From NCBI RefSeq assembly GCF_900143065.1, contig NZ_FRCX01000001.1, positions 310,001 to 374,000 on the forward strand: a DNA stretch of 64,000 nucleotides, read 5' to 3'. A model generated the notes under the pieces. It worked only from the letters and a program-made list of their open reading frames with translations. It searched no databases and was not told the origin of the DNA. The DNA comes from Duganella sacchari. Its GTDB lineage: Bacteria; Pseudomonadota; Gammaproteobacteria; Burkholderiales; Burkholderiaceae_D. The position numbers and the translations under genes are program-made. Each line of letters begins with the position of its first letter. The first letter of the stretch is position 1. This document shows, in pieces, positions 28,650 through 39,400 of the stretch.

Positions 28650-29901
28650 ATTCTTTGCTGTAGTTCTTCTTGACGTAATTCAGTACGATTTCCTGGAACT
28701 CTTCGACGATGCGTTCACCGCGCAGAGTTGCCACTTTGGCGCCATCGACAAACACTGGCGCGGCCGGCGATTCGCCCGTGCCCGGCAGGCTGATGCCGAT
28801 GTTGGCGTGTTTGGATTCGCCCGGACCGTTGACGATGCAGCCCATCACGGCCACGTTCATCGCCTCCACGCCCGGATAGGTTTTTTTCCATTCCGGCATC
28901 TGGTCGCGCAGGAAGGTCTGGATGTTGTCCGCCAGTTCCTGGAAGGTGGTCGAAGTGGTGCGGCCGCAACCCGGACAGGCAATCACCATCGGCGTGAATT
29001 TGCGCAGGCCCATGGTTTGCAGGATCTCCTGGCCAACCACCACTTCCTTGGTGCGGTCGCCGCCCGGTTCCGGTGTCAGCGAAATGCGGATGGTGTCGCC
29101 GATGCCTTCCTGCAGCAGCACCGACAGCGCGGCCGTCGACGCGACGATGCCCTTGCTGCCCATGCCCGCCTCGGTCAGGCCCAGATGCAGCGGATAATCG
29201 CAGCGCTTGGCCAGCTCGCGGTAAACGGCGATCAGGTCCTGCACGCCCGAGACCTTGCACGACAGGATAATCTTGTCGCGGCCCAGGCCCAGTTCTTCCG
29301 CGCGCACGGCGTTTTCGATGGCCGAGGTAATCAGCGCCTCATACATCACCTGCTGCGCGGTCCATGGGTTGGCGCGGCCGGCGTTTTCGTCCATGATGCG
29401 CGCCAGCAGCGCTTGATCCAGGCTACCCCAGTTGACGCCGATCCGCACTGGCTTGTCGTAGCGCGCGGCCACTTCAATCATCTGCGCAAACTGCGTGTCG
29501 CGCTTGGCGCCCTTGCCGACGTTGCCCGGGTTGATGCGGTACTTGGACAGGGCCTTGGCGCATTCCGGATAGTCGTTCAGCAGCGTATGGCCGTTGTAGT
29601 GGAAGTCGCCGACCAGCGGTACGTCGACTTCCATTTTATCCAGCTGTTCGCGGATATACGGCACCGCTTCGGCGGCTTCCGGACGGTCCACGGTCAGGCG
29701 CACCAGCTCCGAACCGGCACGCGCCAGGTCGCGGATCTGGATCGCCGTTTCGATGGCGTTGGCGGTGTCGGTGTTGGTCATCGACTGCACCACTACCGGG
29801 GCGTCGCCGCCCACCCAGATTTTGCGCTCGCCGTGCGAGATCAACACGCGGCGGCTGGCGCGGCGGTCGGTTGGTCCCGATGGAATAGCAGTTTGCGTCA
29901 T
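28642..29901 (-). CDS. ispG: HMB-PP synthase (GcpE)
   Basis: Predicted 419 residues, with the insertion between TIM barrel and Fe-S domain usual in proteobacteria. Iron-sulfur ligands are in CPGCGRTT and in [17 protein letters not shown]. The enzyme reduces MEcPP to HMB-PP, the next to last step of the MEP isoprenoid pathway, in the cytoplasm. It overlaps hisS and is preceded by rodZ with a 16-base gap. Confidence 0.98.
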   Translation of the reverse strand: MTQTAIPSGPTDRRASRRVLISHGERKIWVGGDAPVVVQSMTNTDTANAIETAIQIRDLARAGSELVRLTVDRPEAAEAVPYIREQLDKMEVDVPLVGDFHYNGHTLLNDYPECAKALSKYRINPGNVGKGAKRDTQFAQMIEVAARYDKPVRIGVNWGSLDQALLARIMDENAGRANPWTAQQVMYEALITSAIENAVRAEELGLGRDKIILSCKVSGVQDLIAVYRELAKRCDYPLHLGLTEAGMGSKGIVASTAALSVLLQEGIGDTIRISLTPEPGGDRTKEVVVGQEILQTMGLRKFTPMVIACPGCGRTTSTTFQELADNIQTFLRDQMPEWKKTYPGVEAMNVAVMGCIVNGPGESKHANIGISLPGTGESPAAPVFVDGAKVATLRGERIVEEFQEIVLNYVKKNYSKEYV

Positions 29902-29917
29902 GGTTCTAACTCTGTTT

Positions 29918-30937
29918 TTACTTAATGTTCACACGCGAAATCGTGCCGCCCGGGATTAGCGGCAGCGACAGTGGCGCACCACTCAGCGTGGCTTCCACGC
30001 CGCCTGGCTTACCGACGATCAGCAGCGCTGGATCCTTGATATCAAAGGTCTCGGTGCTGCCGGCCTTCACCACGCGCGAAATCAGCGAGGTGGTGCCTGG
30101 ACGGCGGATTTCTACCCACGAATCTTCGTTCACCTTCAGCACCAGCTGATGCCCAGCGCCTGCCACGGCAGGTGCTGCTGGCGCCGGGGCTGGAGCAGGC
30201 GCCGGCGCAGCGGCCACTGGCGCTGGTGCAACCGCAGCCGGAACTGGCGTCGGCGCAGGCGCGGCAGCCACGGGCGCAGCTTCGGCAGCGGCAGGCGTTG
30301 CCGCTTGTTCGCTACCTTGCGGCGGCACCGAAATCAGCGGCACGTTCTGCGTCTGCAGCACGGTAGTTTCCTGGCCTGGCTTCACCAGCGTGGTATCAAT
30401 CGGCGCCGTCGTGGCTTCCGCCGGCTTGGCTTCTTCTTCCTTGCGCTCAAACAGCGAGGCTGGAATCATGCCGCTCTGGTAGGCATAAGCAGCCGCGCCG
30501 CCTACCACCACCACGGCGGCCAGGCCCACCAGCCAGCCAGCCGGACCGGAGGAGCGCCCCGTCATCGACGGGAAGCGCGATTCCGAGAACGACTGCGCCA
30601 GATCCTTGCGCGGCGCAACCACGACCTCGGGGCTGGTCGGCTGCGCTGCTTCAATCATTGCGACCAAGGGCGCCGCATCCATCTTCAATACCTTGGCGTA
30701 CGCGCGTACAAAGCCGCGCGTCACCGCCGAATTAGGTAGCGCAGCATAATCGCCGGACTCCAATGCCTTCACCTGGCGCACGGCCAGTTTCAGCTGGTCT
30801 GCAATCTGTTCAACCGTCCAACCCATCGCTTCGCGCTGGGCCGCCAGCAATGCGCCGGGCGTAGCCTTGCCAGTGTTGCCCTGCTCCTGCGGCGGTTCTG
30901 CCCACTCAGAATTCATTGGTACCCCTGTTTCACTCAT
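29918..30937 (-). CDS. rodZ: Cell-shape protein RodZ
   Basis: Predicted 339 residues from ATG 30937, which overlaps the pilW stop by 8 bases. N-terminal HTH_25 ([20 protein letters not shown] to [15 protein letters not shown]), one membrane segment (about 135-155, [17 protein letters not shown]), a long Ala/Pro linker (about 215-265, PAPAPAPAP) and a C-terminal beta domain (DUF4115; [16 protein letters not shown]). RodZ links MreB to the wall synthesis complex across the inner membrane. Confidence 0.94.
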   Translation of the reverse strand: MSETGVPMNSEWAEPPQEQGNTGKATPGALLAAQREAMGWTVEQIADQLKLAVRQVKALESGDYAALPNSAVTRGFVRAYAKVLKMDAAPLVAMIEAAQPTSPEVVVAPRKDLAQSFSESRFPSMTGRSSGPAGWLVGLAAVVVVGGAAAYAYQSGMIPASLFERKEEEAKPAEATTAPIDTTLVKPGQETTVLQTQNVPLISVPPQGSEQAATPAAAEAAPVAAAPAPTPVPAAVAPAPVAAAPAPAPAPAPAAPAVAGAGHQLVLKVNEDSWVEIRRPGTTSLISRVVKAGSTETFDIKDPALLIVGKPGGVEATLSGAPLSLPLIPGGTISRVNIK

Positions 30938-31751
30938 CAAACGCCCCACGTTGATAAGCAGCATACTCAGGCGAGCCAGGGTGGTGACGGCGCAATTGCG
31001 TCGCCCAACCAGATTCCGCACCCGTATCGCCCAGCTTATGCTGCACCTTAATCGCGAGCCACAGCACATCGGCCGTCAGGCTCTCCATCTTTGCCACCTT
31101 GTTCAAACGGGTGATGAAGAAATTGGCGCGCACATAATCGCCTTTTTCAACATAGACCCGCGCCAGATTGGCGTTGGTGGCCGGCAGATCAGGCGTCAAC
31201 TGCAAGGCTTGCAGCAGATAACGCTCCGCGCTGGCGTAATCCTTGATCTTCAATGCGCAAGAACCGGCATTGTTCGCGGCACTGGCCGGCGAACGGTAAC
31301 TCCGGTTATTCAGGGCCGCATCAAACAGCGGCATGGCTTCCTTCACGCGGCCGGTCTGGCACAGGAAGGAACCATAGTTGTTGTCCAGCTCAGGGCTGTT
31401 CGGCGCCAGTTTGCGGGCACGCACGAAGTTGTCTTCGGCCAGGCCGTTCTCGCCCATCTGCTGGTAAATCAGGCCGCGCATGCCAAAGGCTTCAGCGTTG
31501 TTCGGATCCGCTGCCAAGGCCCGTTTGACTTCATCCAGCGCCACAGCATACTGGCCTTGCTCAAAATAGCCAATTGCCAGCTGCATGCGGATGTCGACCT
31601 TGCGCTGCGCTGCAGTCTGGTCGGACGCCGTTTGCAGTTCGGCCTTGCCGCTGTTGCCCGGCTGGGTTCCTGGCGAAGCGCAACCGGCCAGCACCCCTGC
31701 CGCGCACAGCGCGACAAGATGGAAGCGGCTAGGCTGCGCCAGGAGGATCAT
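30930..31751 (-). CDS. pilW: Type IV pilus pilotin-type lipoprotein PilW/PilF
   Basis: Predicted 273 residues. Lipobox LAGC near residue 23, then TPR units (IGYFEQGQYAVALDEVKRAL ADPNNAEAFGMRGLIYQQMG in parts) through about residue 250. PilF/PilW is the outer-membrane lipoprotein needed for secretin (PilQ) multimer assembly. The rlmN-pilW-rodZ-ispG order is conserved across beta- and gammaproteobacteria. The ATG overlaps the rlmN stop (TGATG). Confidence 0.93.
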   Translation of the reverse strand: MILLAQPSRFHLVALCAAGVLAGCASPGTQPGNSGKAELQTASDQTAAQRKVDIRMQLAIGYFEQGQYAVALDEVKRALAADPNNAEAFGMRGLIYQQMGENGLAEDNFVRARKLAPNSPELDNNYGSFLCQTGRVKEAMPLFDAALNNRSYRSPASAANNAGSCALKIKDYASAERYLLQALQLTPDLPATNANLARVYVEKGDYVRANFFITRLNKVAKMESLTADVLWLAIKVQHKLGDTGAESGWATQLRRHHPGSPEYAAYQRGAFDE

Positions 31752-32950
31752 CAGGAACGGATCTCCACGATCTTGCCGAAGTTGGCGCCGAATTTATTTT
31801 GATACTCGGCCATTTTTTCCATCCGCTGCTGGACCTTGGTGCGGTCCTGCACCTCGCCGGCCAACTGGCCGCAGGCGGCGTCGATATCGTCGCCACGGGT
31901 TTTGCGGATGGTGGTGACGATGCCGGCATCGAGCAGGATTTGCGCGAAGGCGGCAATGCGCGGGTTCTTCGAGCGCAGCAGGCCCGATTCCGGGAAGGGG
32001 TTGAACGGAATCAGGTTGAACTTGCAGTTCACGCCGTACTCGGGATGCTGTACCAGCGCCACCAGCTCACGTGCGTGCTGGTCGGTGTCATTGACGCCAT
32101 CCAGCATGCAGTACTCAAAGGTGATGAAGTCGCGTGGGGCAAACTCGATGTAGCGTTTGCAGGCGGCCATCAGCTCCTTGAGCGGGTATTTTTTGTTCAG
32201 CGGGATCAGGCCGTTGCGCAGCTCGTCGTTGGACGCGTGCAGCGAGACCGCCAGCGCCACCGGCACTTCCTGCGACAGCTTGTCGATCATCGGCACCACG
32301 CCCGAGGTGGACAGCGTAACGCGGCGGCGCGACAGGCCATACGCGTTATCGTCCAGCATCAGCTTCAGCGCGGTGGCGGTCGGCTCGAAGTTGAGCAGCG
32401 GCTCGCCCATGCCCATCATCACCACGTTGGTGATCTGGCGTTCGCCTTTCGGACCGGGCTCGATGCCCTTGGTGCGGCGCAGTTCAAATTCCGCCATCCA
32501 CAGCTGGCCGATGATTTCGCCCACGCTCAGGTTGCGGCTGAAGCCTTGCTTGCCGGTCGAGCAGAAACGGCAGTTGACGGCGCAACCGGCCTGGGTCGAG
32601 ATGCACAGCGTGCCGCGGTTCTCTTCCGGAATGAACACGGTTTCCACGGCGTTGCCATTGCCGACATCCACCAGCCATTTGCGGGTGCCGTCGGTCGACG
32701 TGTGGTCGCTGATGATGGCCGGCGCCGCCACGAAGGCGCGGGTTTTCAGTTTGTCGCGCAGCGACTTGGCCAGATCCGTCATGCTGTCGAAATCCGACGC
32801 ACCGAATTGGTGGATCCAGCGTTGCAGTTGCTTGGCGCGGAACGGCTTCTCCCCCAACTCGGCGCAATACGCGGTGAGTTGCGCGGGATCGAAGTCCAGC
32901 AAGTTGGTCAGAGGAGCGTTCATAGTGGGGCTCAAAACAGTACTAATCAT
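31751..32950 (-). CDS. rlmN: Dual-specificity RNA methyltransferase RlmN
   Basis: Predicted 399 residues from the first ATG; a start nine codons in (MNAPLTN, 32923) is equally plausible. Radical SAM cluster ligands C123-x3-C127-x2-C130 in CAVNCRFC, followed by GMGEPLLNF and [17 protein letters not shown]. The methylated catalytic Cys is expected near the C-terminus (DIDAACGQL). It methylates A2503 of 23S rRNA and A37 of some tRNAs. Confidence 0.98.
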   Translation of the reverse strand: MISTVLSPTMNAPLTNLLDFDPAQLTAYCAELGEKPFRAKQLQRWIHQFGASDFDSMTDLAKSLRDKLKTRAFVAAPAIISDHTSTDGTRKWLVDVGNGNAVETVFIPEENRGTLCISTQAGCAVNCRFCSTGKQGFSRNLSVGEIIGQLWMAEFELRRTKGIEPGPKGERQITNVVMMGMGEPLLNFEPTATALKLMLDDNAYGLSRRRVTLSTSGVVPMIDKLSQEVPVALAVSLHASNDELRNGLIPLNKKYPLKELMAACKRYIEFAPRDFITFEYCMLDGVNDTDQHARELVALVQHPEYGVNCKFNLIPFNPFPESGLLRSKNPRIAAFAQILLDAGIVTTIRKTRGDDIDAACGQLAGEVQDRTKVQQRMEKMAEYQNKFGANFGKIVEIRS

Positions 32951-32955
32951 TTATC

Positions 32956-32983
32956 CCGTTTCCGCACCGCAGCGCGGAAACGG
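32956..32983 (-). promoter_or_regulatory. Hairpin without U tract between ndk and rlmN
   Basis: Perfect 10-bp stem CCGTTTCCGC/GCGGAAACGG with an 8-base loop, 12 bases beyond the ndk stop. On the minus strand it is followed by GATAAATG, not by a T run. It is probably an mRNA-end stabiliser or a partial terminator that lowers readthrough from ndk into the rlmN-hisS run. Confidence 0.55.
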
Positions 32984-32995
32984 AATCCTTACAAA

Positions 32996-33403
32996 TTACT
33001 TACCGAAGAAGTAAGCGATTTCAACAGCAGCGGCTTCAACAGCGTCCGAGCCGTGAACAGCGTTAGCGTCGATCGAGTCAGCGAAATCAGCACGGATGGT
33101 GCCTTTGTCTGCCTTCTTAGGATCGGTAGCGCCCATCAGTTCGCGGTTTTTCAGTACTGCGTTTTCGCCTTCCAGCGCCTGGATCATGACTGGACCGGAG
33201 ACCATGAAGTCCACCAGGTCTTTGAAGAAACCGCGCTCTTTGTGCGCAGCGTAGAAACCTTCGGCTTCTTCACGCGACAGTTGCTTCATTTGCGCAGCAA
33301 CAATCTTCAGGCCGGCTTCTTCGAAGCGGGTGTAGATTTTGCCGATCACGTTTTTTGCAACTGCGTCTGGTTTGATGATCGACAGGGTGCGTTCGATTGC
33401 CAT
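32996..33403 (-). CDS. ndk: Nucleoside diphosphate kinase
   Basis: Predicted 135 residues, a few shorter than usual at the C-terminus. [11 protein letters not shown] at the start, catalytic His117 in NAVHGSD, and the GTIRADF loop. It transfers phosphate from ATP to other (deoxy)nucleoside diphosphates. First gene of the long minus-strand run, so its promoter lies in the 262 bases before the divergent gene. Confidence 0.98.
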   Translation of the reverse strand: MAIERTLSIIKPDAVAKNVIGKIYTRFEEAGLKIVAAQMKQLSREEAEGFYAAHKERGFFKDLVDFMVSGPVMIQALEGENAVLKNRELMGATDPKKADKGTIRADFADSIDANAVHGSDAVEAAAVEIAYFFGK

Positions 33404-33665
33404 TTGAAAAACTCCAATAAAAAGAAAGGTTTAAAACAATAATTGATAATCCAATCAACCTTTGATTTTACCATAGAACACCCCACATTCCGAATAAAGG
33501 GCCGTCGATAAGCTTGCATTAAGGCTATAAAGCCGATTTGGCGCGGGTATGAAGGCGGTTTAAGTCCGGATTAAGTGCATTTTTGGCATGTTTTTGCGTA
33601 TTCTCACCATGACATGCTATGCTTTTATCAAAGCTTTACCTGAAATCCTTTACTGGAGGCAATAT

Positions 33666-34346
33666 ATGAACAACGTGCAAAACACCTACGATCTGGCGGG
33701 AAGCCGCCGATTGGTGCAGCATAACGTGCTGCGCAACACCTACTGGCTGCTGGCCCTGTCGATGGTTCCGACCGTATTCGGCGCGGCCCTCGGCGTCTCG
33801 CTGCATCTGCCACTCGGTGGCGGCATGATGGCACTGCTGTTCCTGGCAGTGGCGTTTGGCTTCATCTGGGGCATTGAGAAGAACAAGGATTCCGGCGTGG
33901 GCGTGGCCCTGCTGCTGGGCTTCACCTTCTTCATGGGTCTGATGCTGACGCCGCTGCTGTCACGCATCCTCGGTTACTCGAATGGCGGCTTCCTGATCAT
34001 GACCGCGTTTGGCGGCACGGCAGCCGTGTTTGCGACGCTGGCATCGGTCGCCACCGTCTCCAAGCGTGACTTCTCGGGCATGGGCACCTGGCTGTTCGCC
34101 GGCGTGATCATTCTGCTGCTGGCATCGATCGCCAACATCTTCCTGCACATCCCGGCGCTGGCAATTGTGATCTCGGTGGTGGCCATTGCGATCTTCTCGG
34201 CCTACATCCTGTATGACGTTCAGCAGATCATCAACGGCGGTGAAACCAACTACATCCGCGCCACCCTGGCACTGTACCTGGACGTGTACAACATCTTCAC
34301 CAACCTGCTGTCTCTGCTGGGCATCTTTGGCGGCGACCGCGACTAA
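33666..34346 (+). CDS. Bax inhibitor-1/YccA family membrane protein
   Basis: Predicted 226 residues from ATG 33666, chosen for the ribosome site TGGAGG eight bases before; an upstream in-frame ATG at 33588 has none. Seven hydrophobic segments; family text TYWLLALSMVPTVFGAALG, MLTPLLSRILGYSNGG, SAYILYDVQQIINGG and LYLDVYNIFTNLLSLLGIF. E. coli YccA is an FtsH inhibitor-like substrate; YbhL/YetJ-type homologues leak Ca2+. HflKC, which also acts on FtsH, is encoded 11 kb away; no direct link is shown. Confidence 0.93.
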   Translation: MNNVQNTYDLAGSRRLVQHNVLRNTYWLLALSMVPTVFGAALGVSLHLPLGGGMMALLFLAVAFGFIWGIEKNKDSGVGVALLLGFTFFMGLMLTPLLSRILGYSNGGFLIMTAFGGTAAVFATLASVATVSKRDFSGMGTWLFAGVIILLLASIANIFLHIPALAIVISVVAIAIFSAYILYDVQQIINGGETNYIRATLALYLDVYNIFTNLLSLLGIFGGDRD

Positions 34347-34363
34347 GCGCTTACCGCCCACTC

Positions 34364-34393
34364 AAAAAGCCGGCCTCTGCGCCGGCTTTTTTA
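34364..34393. terminator. Bidirectional terminator between yccA-like gene and pbpC
   Basis: Stem AAAAAGCCGGC/GCCGGCTTTTTT with a 6-base loop, T-rich on both strands. On the minus strand the pbpC stop codon lies inside the A/T flank of the hairpin. Confidence 0.92.
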
Positions 34394-36487
34394 TTGCCGA
34401 TCCGTTCCACGCACCTGGAAGCTGGTGGTGGCGACAGGCTTGGCGTTGGCGTCAATGAGGGCCAACTGGTGTGCGCCCGGTGTCGGCCGCCAGCTGTAGC
34501 TGACGCTGGCCTGGCCGAGCGGCTCGCCATCCAGCTGCCAGCTCAAGCCCTGCCCTGCCTGCGCCTGGAAGAACACGCGCTGGGTGGCGTCGGGAATATC
34601 GGGATCGAGCGCGATGATGCTGGCATCGCCGGGATACAGTATCTTGGGCCCGCGCTGGCCGTCCTGCACCAGCGCGATGAGCGGACTTTCGGTGCCGGCA
34701 ATGAACCACTCGTTGCGCGACGCCTCCACCGCCGGATGATAGGTGATCTGCTGGCGCACCACGCCGGCCGGCGCTTTGGGCGCACGGCTGCCCTGGCTGC
34801 GGTGCAGGTAATCCATCACGTCACGCCACACCGGCGCCGCGCCGCTGACGCCGGAAACGTCCCACATCGACTGGCCGTCGAAGTTGCCGACCCAGACGCC
34901 GACTGTATAGCGGTCCGAGTAGCCGACGCACCAGTTGTCGCGCATGTCTTTGCTGGTGCCGGTTTTGACCGCGGCCCAGAAGGTGGTCGCCAACTCATTC
35001 TTCAGACCGAAGGTCAGGCTGCGGGCCGCGCGGTCGGCCAGGATATCGCTGACGATAAAACTGGCCCGCGCATCGAGCACGCGGCGCGGCGCGGCGGCGG
35101 CCCTGGGCAGCAGCGTCGCCTCGCCATACAAACCGCCATTGGCCAGGGTGCGGTAGGCGTTGGTCAGTTCCAGCAGCGACACTTCGGCCGAACCCAGTGC
35201 GAGCGAATAGCCATAGTATTCCGCCGGCTGCGTCAGACTGCCCAGCCCCACGTCGCGCAAGCGCTCATGGAAGCGCTCCAGCCCTGTCATCATCAGCGTG
35301 CGGACGGCCGGCACGTTGAGCGAACTGGCAAGGCTGGTGCGCGCGCTGACATAGCCTTTAAAACCCTTGTCGTAATTCTGCGGCGCGTACATGCCGGATG
35401 CCGTAGAAATATCAATCGGCGCATCATCCATCAACGATGCCGCCGTCAGCTGCCTGCGCTCCAGCGCCAGCTCATACAGGAAGGGCTTGAGCGTGGAACC
35501 GGCCTGGCGCAGCGCCGCCACGCCGTCCACCTCGCGGCCGCCGGCATTGCCGACATAGGCGAGAATTTCGCCGCTCGCGTTATCCAGCACGATCACCGCG
35601 CCGTCATTGACATTGCGGCCATTGAGCGCCGTCAGCTGCTGGCGCAGCACGTTTTGCGCGTGGCGCTGCAAGTTGGCATCCAGCGTGCTGCGCACCGCCT
35701 GTCCACTGCGCATCAGCAGTTGCTGCGCCACTTGCGGCGCCGGCGGCAGATTGGCGGCCAGCTGCGGGCGGCTCATCGCAATGATGACGCGCAGCTGGAT
35801 CTCGCTGCAGGTCGCTGGCAGGTGCAGTTCATGCGCCAGGCCGCACGCGCGCTGCGCCACGACTTTCTGCGCCGCCGCCGGCCCGCGCAGCAGACCGGCC
35901 AGGATCACCGATTCGCTCAGGTCCAGCCCGGACGGCGCCTTACCGAACAGGCCGCGCGAGGCCGCGCCGACGCCTTGCAGCTCGCCGCGGTACGACACCA
36001 GGTTCAGATAAGCCTCGATGATCTGCTGCTTGCTCCAGCCGTCATCGAGCTCGCGCGCAGCTTTCACCTGATCCCACTTCTGCGACCAGTTGCGGCCTTG
36101 CGAGGTAGACTGCAGCGCCGGGTCCAGCAGCGCCGCCAGCTGCATGGTGATGGTTGACGCGCCTCGCGGACGCTTGCGGAACAGATTGTCCCAGGCCGCC
36201 TTGGCGGCGGCGCTCCAGTCCACGCCATTGTGTTCGTAGAAGCGCTGGTCTTCCGCTTGCAGCACCGCTGCAGGCAATGCCGGCGAGATGTCGTTCAACG
36301 CCACCCACGGCAGGCGGCGTACCGCCATATCGATACGCAGCGACTGGATCACTTCCCCATGCCGGTCCAGCAGCTCGGCATCCGACGAGCGATACGCGGC
36401 GCGCACCTGGTCAAAGGTCGGTACCGCATAGGCAGCGGCACTGGCCAGCGCCAGCGCCACCATCAGGGAGCCAGTCCTCAGCTTCAT
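34391..36487 (-). CDS. pbpC: Penicillin-binding protein 1C
   Basis: Predicted 698 residues. Signal/membrane anchor at the start, glycosyltransferase family 51 domain (catalytic Glu in QAEDQRFYEHNGVDW, then RGASTITMQLAALL), transpeptidase with STLK (AGSTLKPFLYELAL) and KTGTS near residue 510, and a C-terminal BiPBP_C domain (PGAHQLALIDANAKP). PBP1C is the non-essential peptidoglycan polymerase that pairs with bacterial alpha-2-macroglobulin. The start overlaps the A2M stop by 4 bases. Confidence 0.96.
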   Translation of the reverse strand: MKLRTGSLMVALALASAAAYAVPTFDQVRAAYRSSDAELLDRHGEVIQSLRIDMAVRRLPWVALNDISPALPAAVLQAEDQRFYEHNGVDWSAAAKAAWDNLFRKRPRGASTITMQLAALLDPALQSTSQGRNWSQKWDQVKAARELDDGWSKQQIIEAYLNLVSYRGELQGVGAASRGLFGKAPSGLDLSESVILAGLLRGPAAAQKVVAQRACGLAHELHLPATCSEIQLRVIIAMSRPQLAANLPPAPQVAQQLLMRSGQAVRSTLDANLQRHAQNVLRQQLTALNGRNVNDGAVIVLDNASGEILAYVGNAGGREVDGVAALRQAGSTLKPFLYELALERRQLTAASLMDDAPIDISTASGMYAPQNYDKGFKGYVSARTSLASSLNVPAVRTLMMTGLERFHERLRDVGLGSLTQPAEYYGYSLALGSAEVSLLELTNAYRTLANGGLYGEATLLPRAAAAPRRVLDARASFIVSDILADRAARSLTFGLKNELATTFWAAVKTGTSKDMRDNWCVGYSDRYTVGVWVGNFDGQSMWDVSGVSGAAPVWRDVMDYLHRSQGSRAPKAPAGVVRQQITYHPAVEASRNEWFIAGTESPLIALVQDGQRGPKILYPGDASIIALDPDIPDATQRVFFQAQAGQGLSWQLDGEPLGQASVSYSWRPTPGAHQLALIDANAKPVATTSFQVRGTDRQ

Positions 36488-39400
36488 TTCACACTCATTG
36501 CCGCATTCGGCAGCGCGCCAAACATCTCGGGGCTATACATGGCCTCCACGCGCGTCGGCGGCAGGTTGAACTGACCCGGATTGTTCAGGCGCACCGTGTA
36601 CTCCACGCTCCATTTGCCTTTCGGGACAAACTGGTAAAACGCGCGATAACCTTCAAAGGTGCGTTCCTGGAAGGCCGGATAGGCCCAGCCGGTGTCCTGC
36701 TCGTCCGCACTCATGATCTGGGAGTCGCCACCCAGACCGGAGCCCAGCACAGTGGCGCTGGCCGGAATCGGATCATCGACCACCACCCAGGTCATGTCCG
36801 ACTGCGCTTCCAGGTCCAGATGCACGCGGTAGACATCGCCACGCGACCACGCACCACGCACCTTCTGCTCCACCGGCGTGACGGTCTTGGCGACCTTGTA
36901 GCCACTGGACAGCGGCGCCTTGAGCGGCAATGCCGACAAGGTCTGCACCGTCACCCACGGCTTGCCCGTGCCGGTGTGCTCCAATTCCAGCGGACCCGCG
37001 CCGCCGCGCGGCCACGGCAGCATCGCCGTGCCGCCGGCCGGCTCGCCGCCGTACGCGATGCTCTTGCTGGCATTGCCCAGCGTTGCGCCGGAGGTGCCAG
37101 CCACCTTGTCTTTCTCGAACACGCGCGAGAACTTGTCGATGGCCAGCACGCCCCAGGCGTTGGCCACGGTCGTCCCCCAGCGGCCCTTGTGCTGACGGCC
37201 CAGCGCACCGCGCGCCAGACGGCCGATATCATCCTTCCACGCCGGATTGTCCGCCATGAGCAGCAGCAGGCGGTTGGCATTGGCGTCCGCCGAAGACATG
37301 AGCCACCACCAGTCATCCGTGCGTTCGGTAGAGAAGGTCATGGTGGTGCCCTGCAGATTGAGGCGCGAACGCAGAATCTGGTCGGCCTCTTTCAGGCGTT
37401 GCGCATGCTGCGGCAGCTTCGGCGAGCGTTGCAGGATCTGGTACCAGTCGATGACCGCCGATGTCGGCCACAGATTCGGCTGAATGCTGAACGACTCCAG
37501 CTCACTGGCGTTGACGGCTCTGGAGCGTGACAGTGCCGCCAGCGCGGCGATCTTGCGCACCGCCAGATCAGCGGTTGGCAACGCCGAGTTGCGCATCACC
37601 TTCCCTTGCACAAAGCCCAGCAGCGCCGACTCCATGCGTCCTTTCAGCGTATCGGGAATCTCATAACCTGCTTCATTCGCGGCGGACAGCACATACGCGG
37701 TCAGCGTATCGCTGCCCCGGTACATGCCGGAGAAGTATTTGACCAGGCCATCGGCATCCAGATGCGCCGGCAGGGTTTCCAGCGCCGCCTTCCACATCGC
37801 CTCATCATGCAGCGCGATGGAACGCGAGGTCACCTGTTCAAAGCAGCGGTAGGGATAGGCCAGCATGTAGTCACGCACGCCAGGCAGGTCGCCGCCCAGC
37901 TTGGGGCTGAACTGCACCTGCACGCCGCCACGGCCAGGCAAGGCGTCGTCCGGCGACTTGACCTGTATGTTCTGCTTGCGGTCCAGTTGCAGCAACGTCG
38001 CCTGCATGGTGGTCACGGGTACCGCCGGCACCACCTTCTGTTTCACCTTGAGCCGGTCGGAGGATGCCGGGCCGCCGCCTTCCACGGCCGCGCTCACGTC
38101 CCATGCCAGCGTGGTTGCGCCTTGCGGAACCTGCACGTCCCACGCTACTTCGCGCGCCTGCCCCGGCTCCAGCGCCACCTGCTGCGGCGACAAGGCCTTG
38201 CCGCCGGCGCTGGCGTTCAGCGTGGTCTTGACGGCGGCGTCGGTCGTATTGCGCAAGGTGAAGGTAGCGCGGAAGCGGTCACCCTCGCGCACCAGCGCCG
38301 GCAGGCCAGACAGCAGGATCAGGTCCTGCGAGCTGCGCACCTCCGTGCGACCAGTACCAAACAGGTCTGCATCCGCACTGGCGATAGCGACGATGCGGAA
38401 GGCCGTCAGCGAATCGTTGATGGGAACCTGCACGCTGGCCTCGCCATTGGCATCCAGGGTCACGCGCGCTTTCCAGAACAGCAGCGTATCGAACAGCTCA
38501 CGGCCAGCGCCCTTGCCGCCGCCACCGCCGGCCGGCACGGCTTTGCGGCCGAAGTGGCGCTTGCCAACCACCTGCATCTGCGCGGTGGAGGTGGTGACCT
38601 GCAGATTACGCTGCTCCATCATCGCTTCCAGCAAATCCCAGCTGGTGTTCGGCATCAGCTCCAGCAGCCCCACATCCACAGCCGCCAGCGCCACCTCGGC
38701 GCCAGCAGGCGGCACGGAACCATCCGGCCGCGCCACCTTGACCTTCACCGTCGCCTTCTCGCGTACCTTGTAGACAGGTTTGTCCGCCGTCACCTGCACC
38801 TTCAGCTCATTGGCCGACCAGCCCACACGCAGCGGCGCGATACCCAGTTTGTAAGCAGGCTTGCCCAGGTCGACCAGCGCAGTTGGCTGCACGCCGTTCA
38901 CGCGGCCACGCACCACCAGCGCAGACACGTAGACGTTCGGCGCATACTGCTTCTTCACCGGGATCGAAAATACCGGCTCGCTGCCCGACAGCGGGCGCAC
39001 ATAGGTATCGATCACGCCTTCGCGCTCCACCGTGATGAGCGCGGTCGCCTCGCGGAACGGCATGCGTACCTGGAAGGTGGCGGTATCGCCAGGTTCGTAG
39101 CGCTTTTTCTCCGGCAGCAGATCGATGCGGTCGTTATCGCTCGCGGAGAACCACCAGTCAGCACCGTCGGCGACCCAGGTCTCGCGATTGGCGACCGCCA
39201 CGCGCTGCTGCGCATCCTGTGTTTTGGCGCGCAATATCAGGTTGCCCGATGCGGGGGCCTTGACCTGGCAGATCAGCAGGCCCTTGTTGTCGGTCTTGCC
39301 CTCGCAAGCGGCGCCCAGCGCCTTGATCTCACTGCTGTTCTCGTAGGCGTAGAAACCGCCAATCAAGCGGCGGCGATGCGAGTAGGACTGGCGCTGGAAG

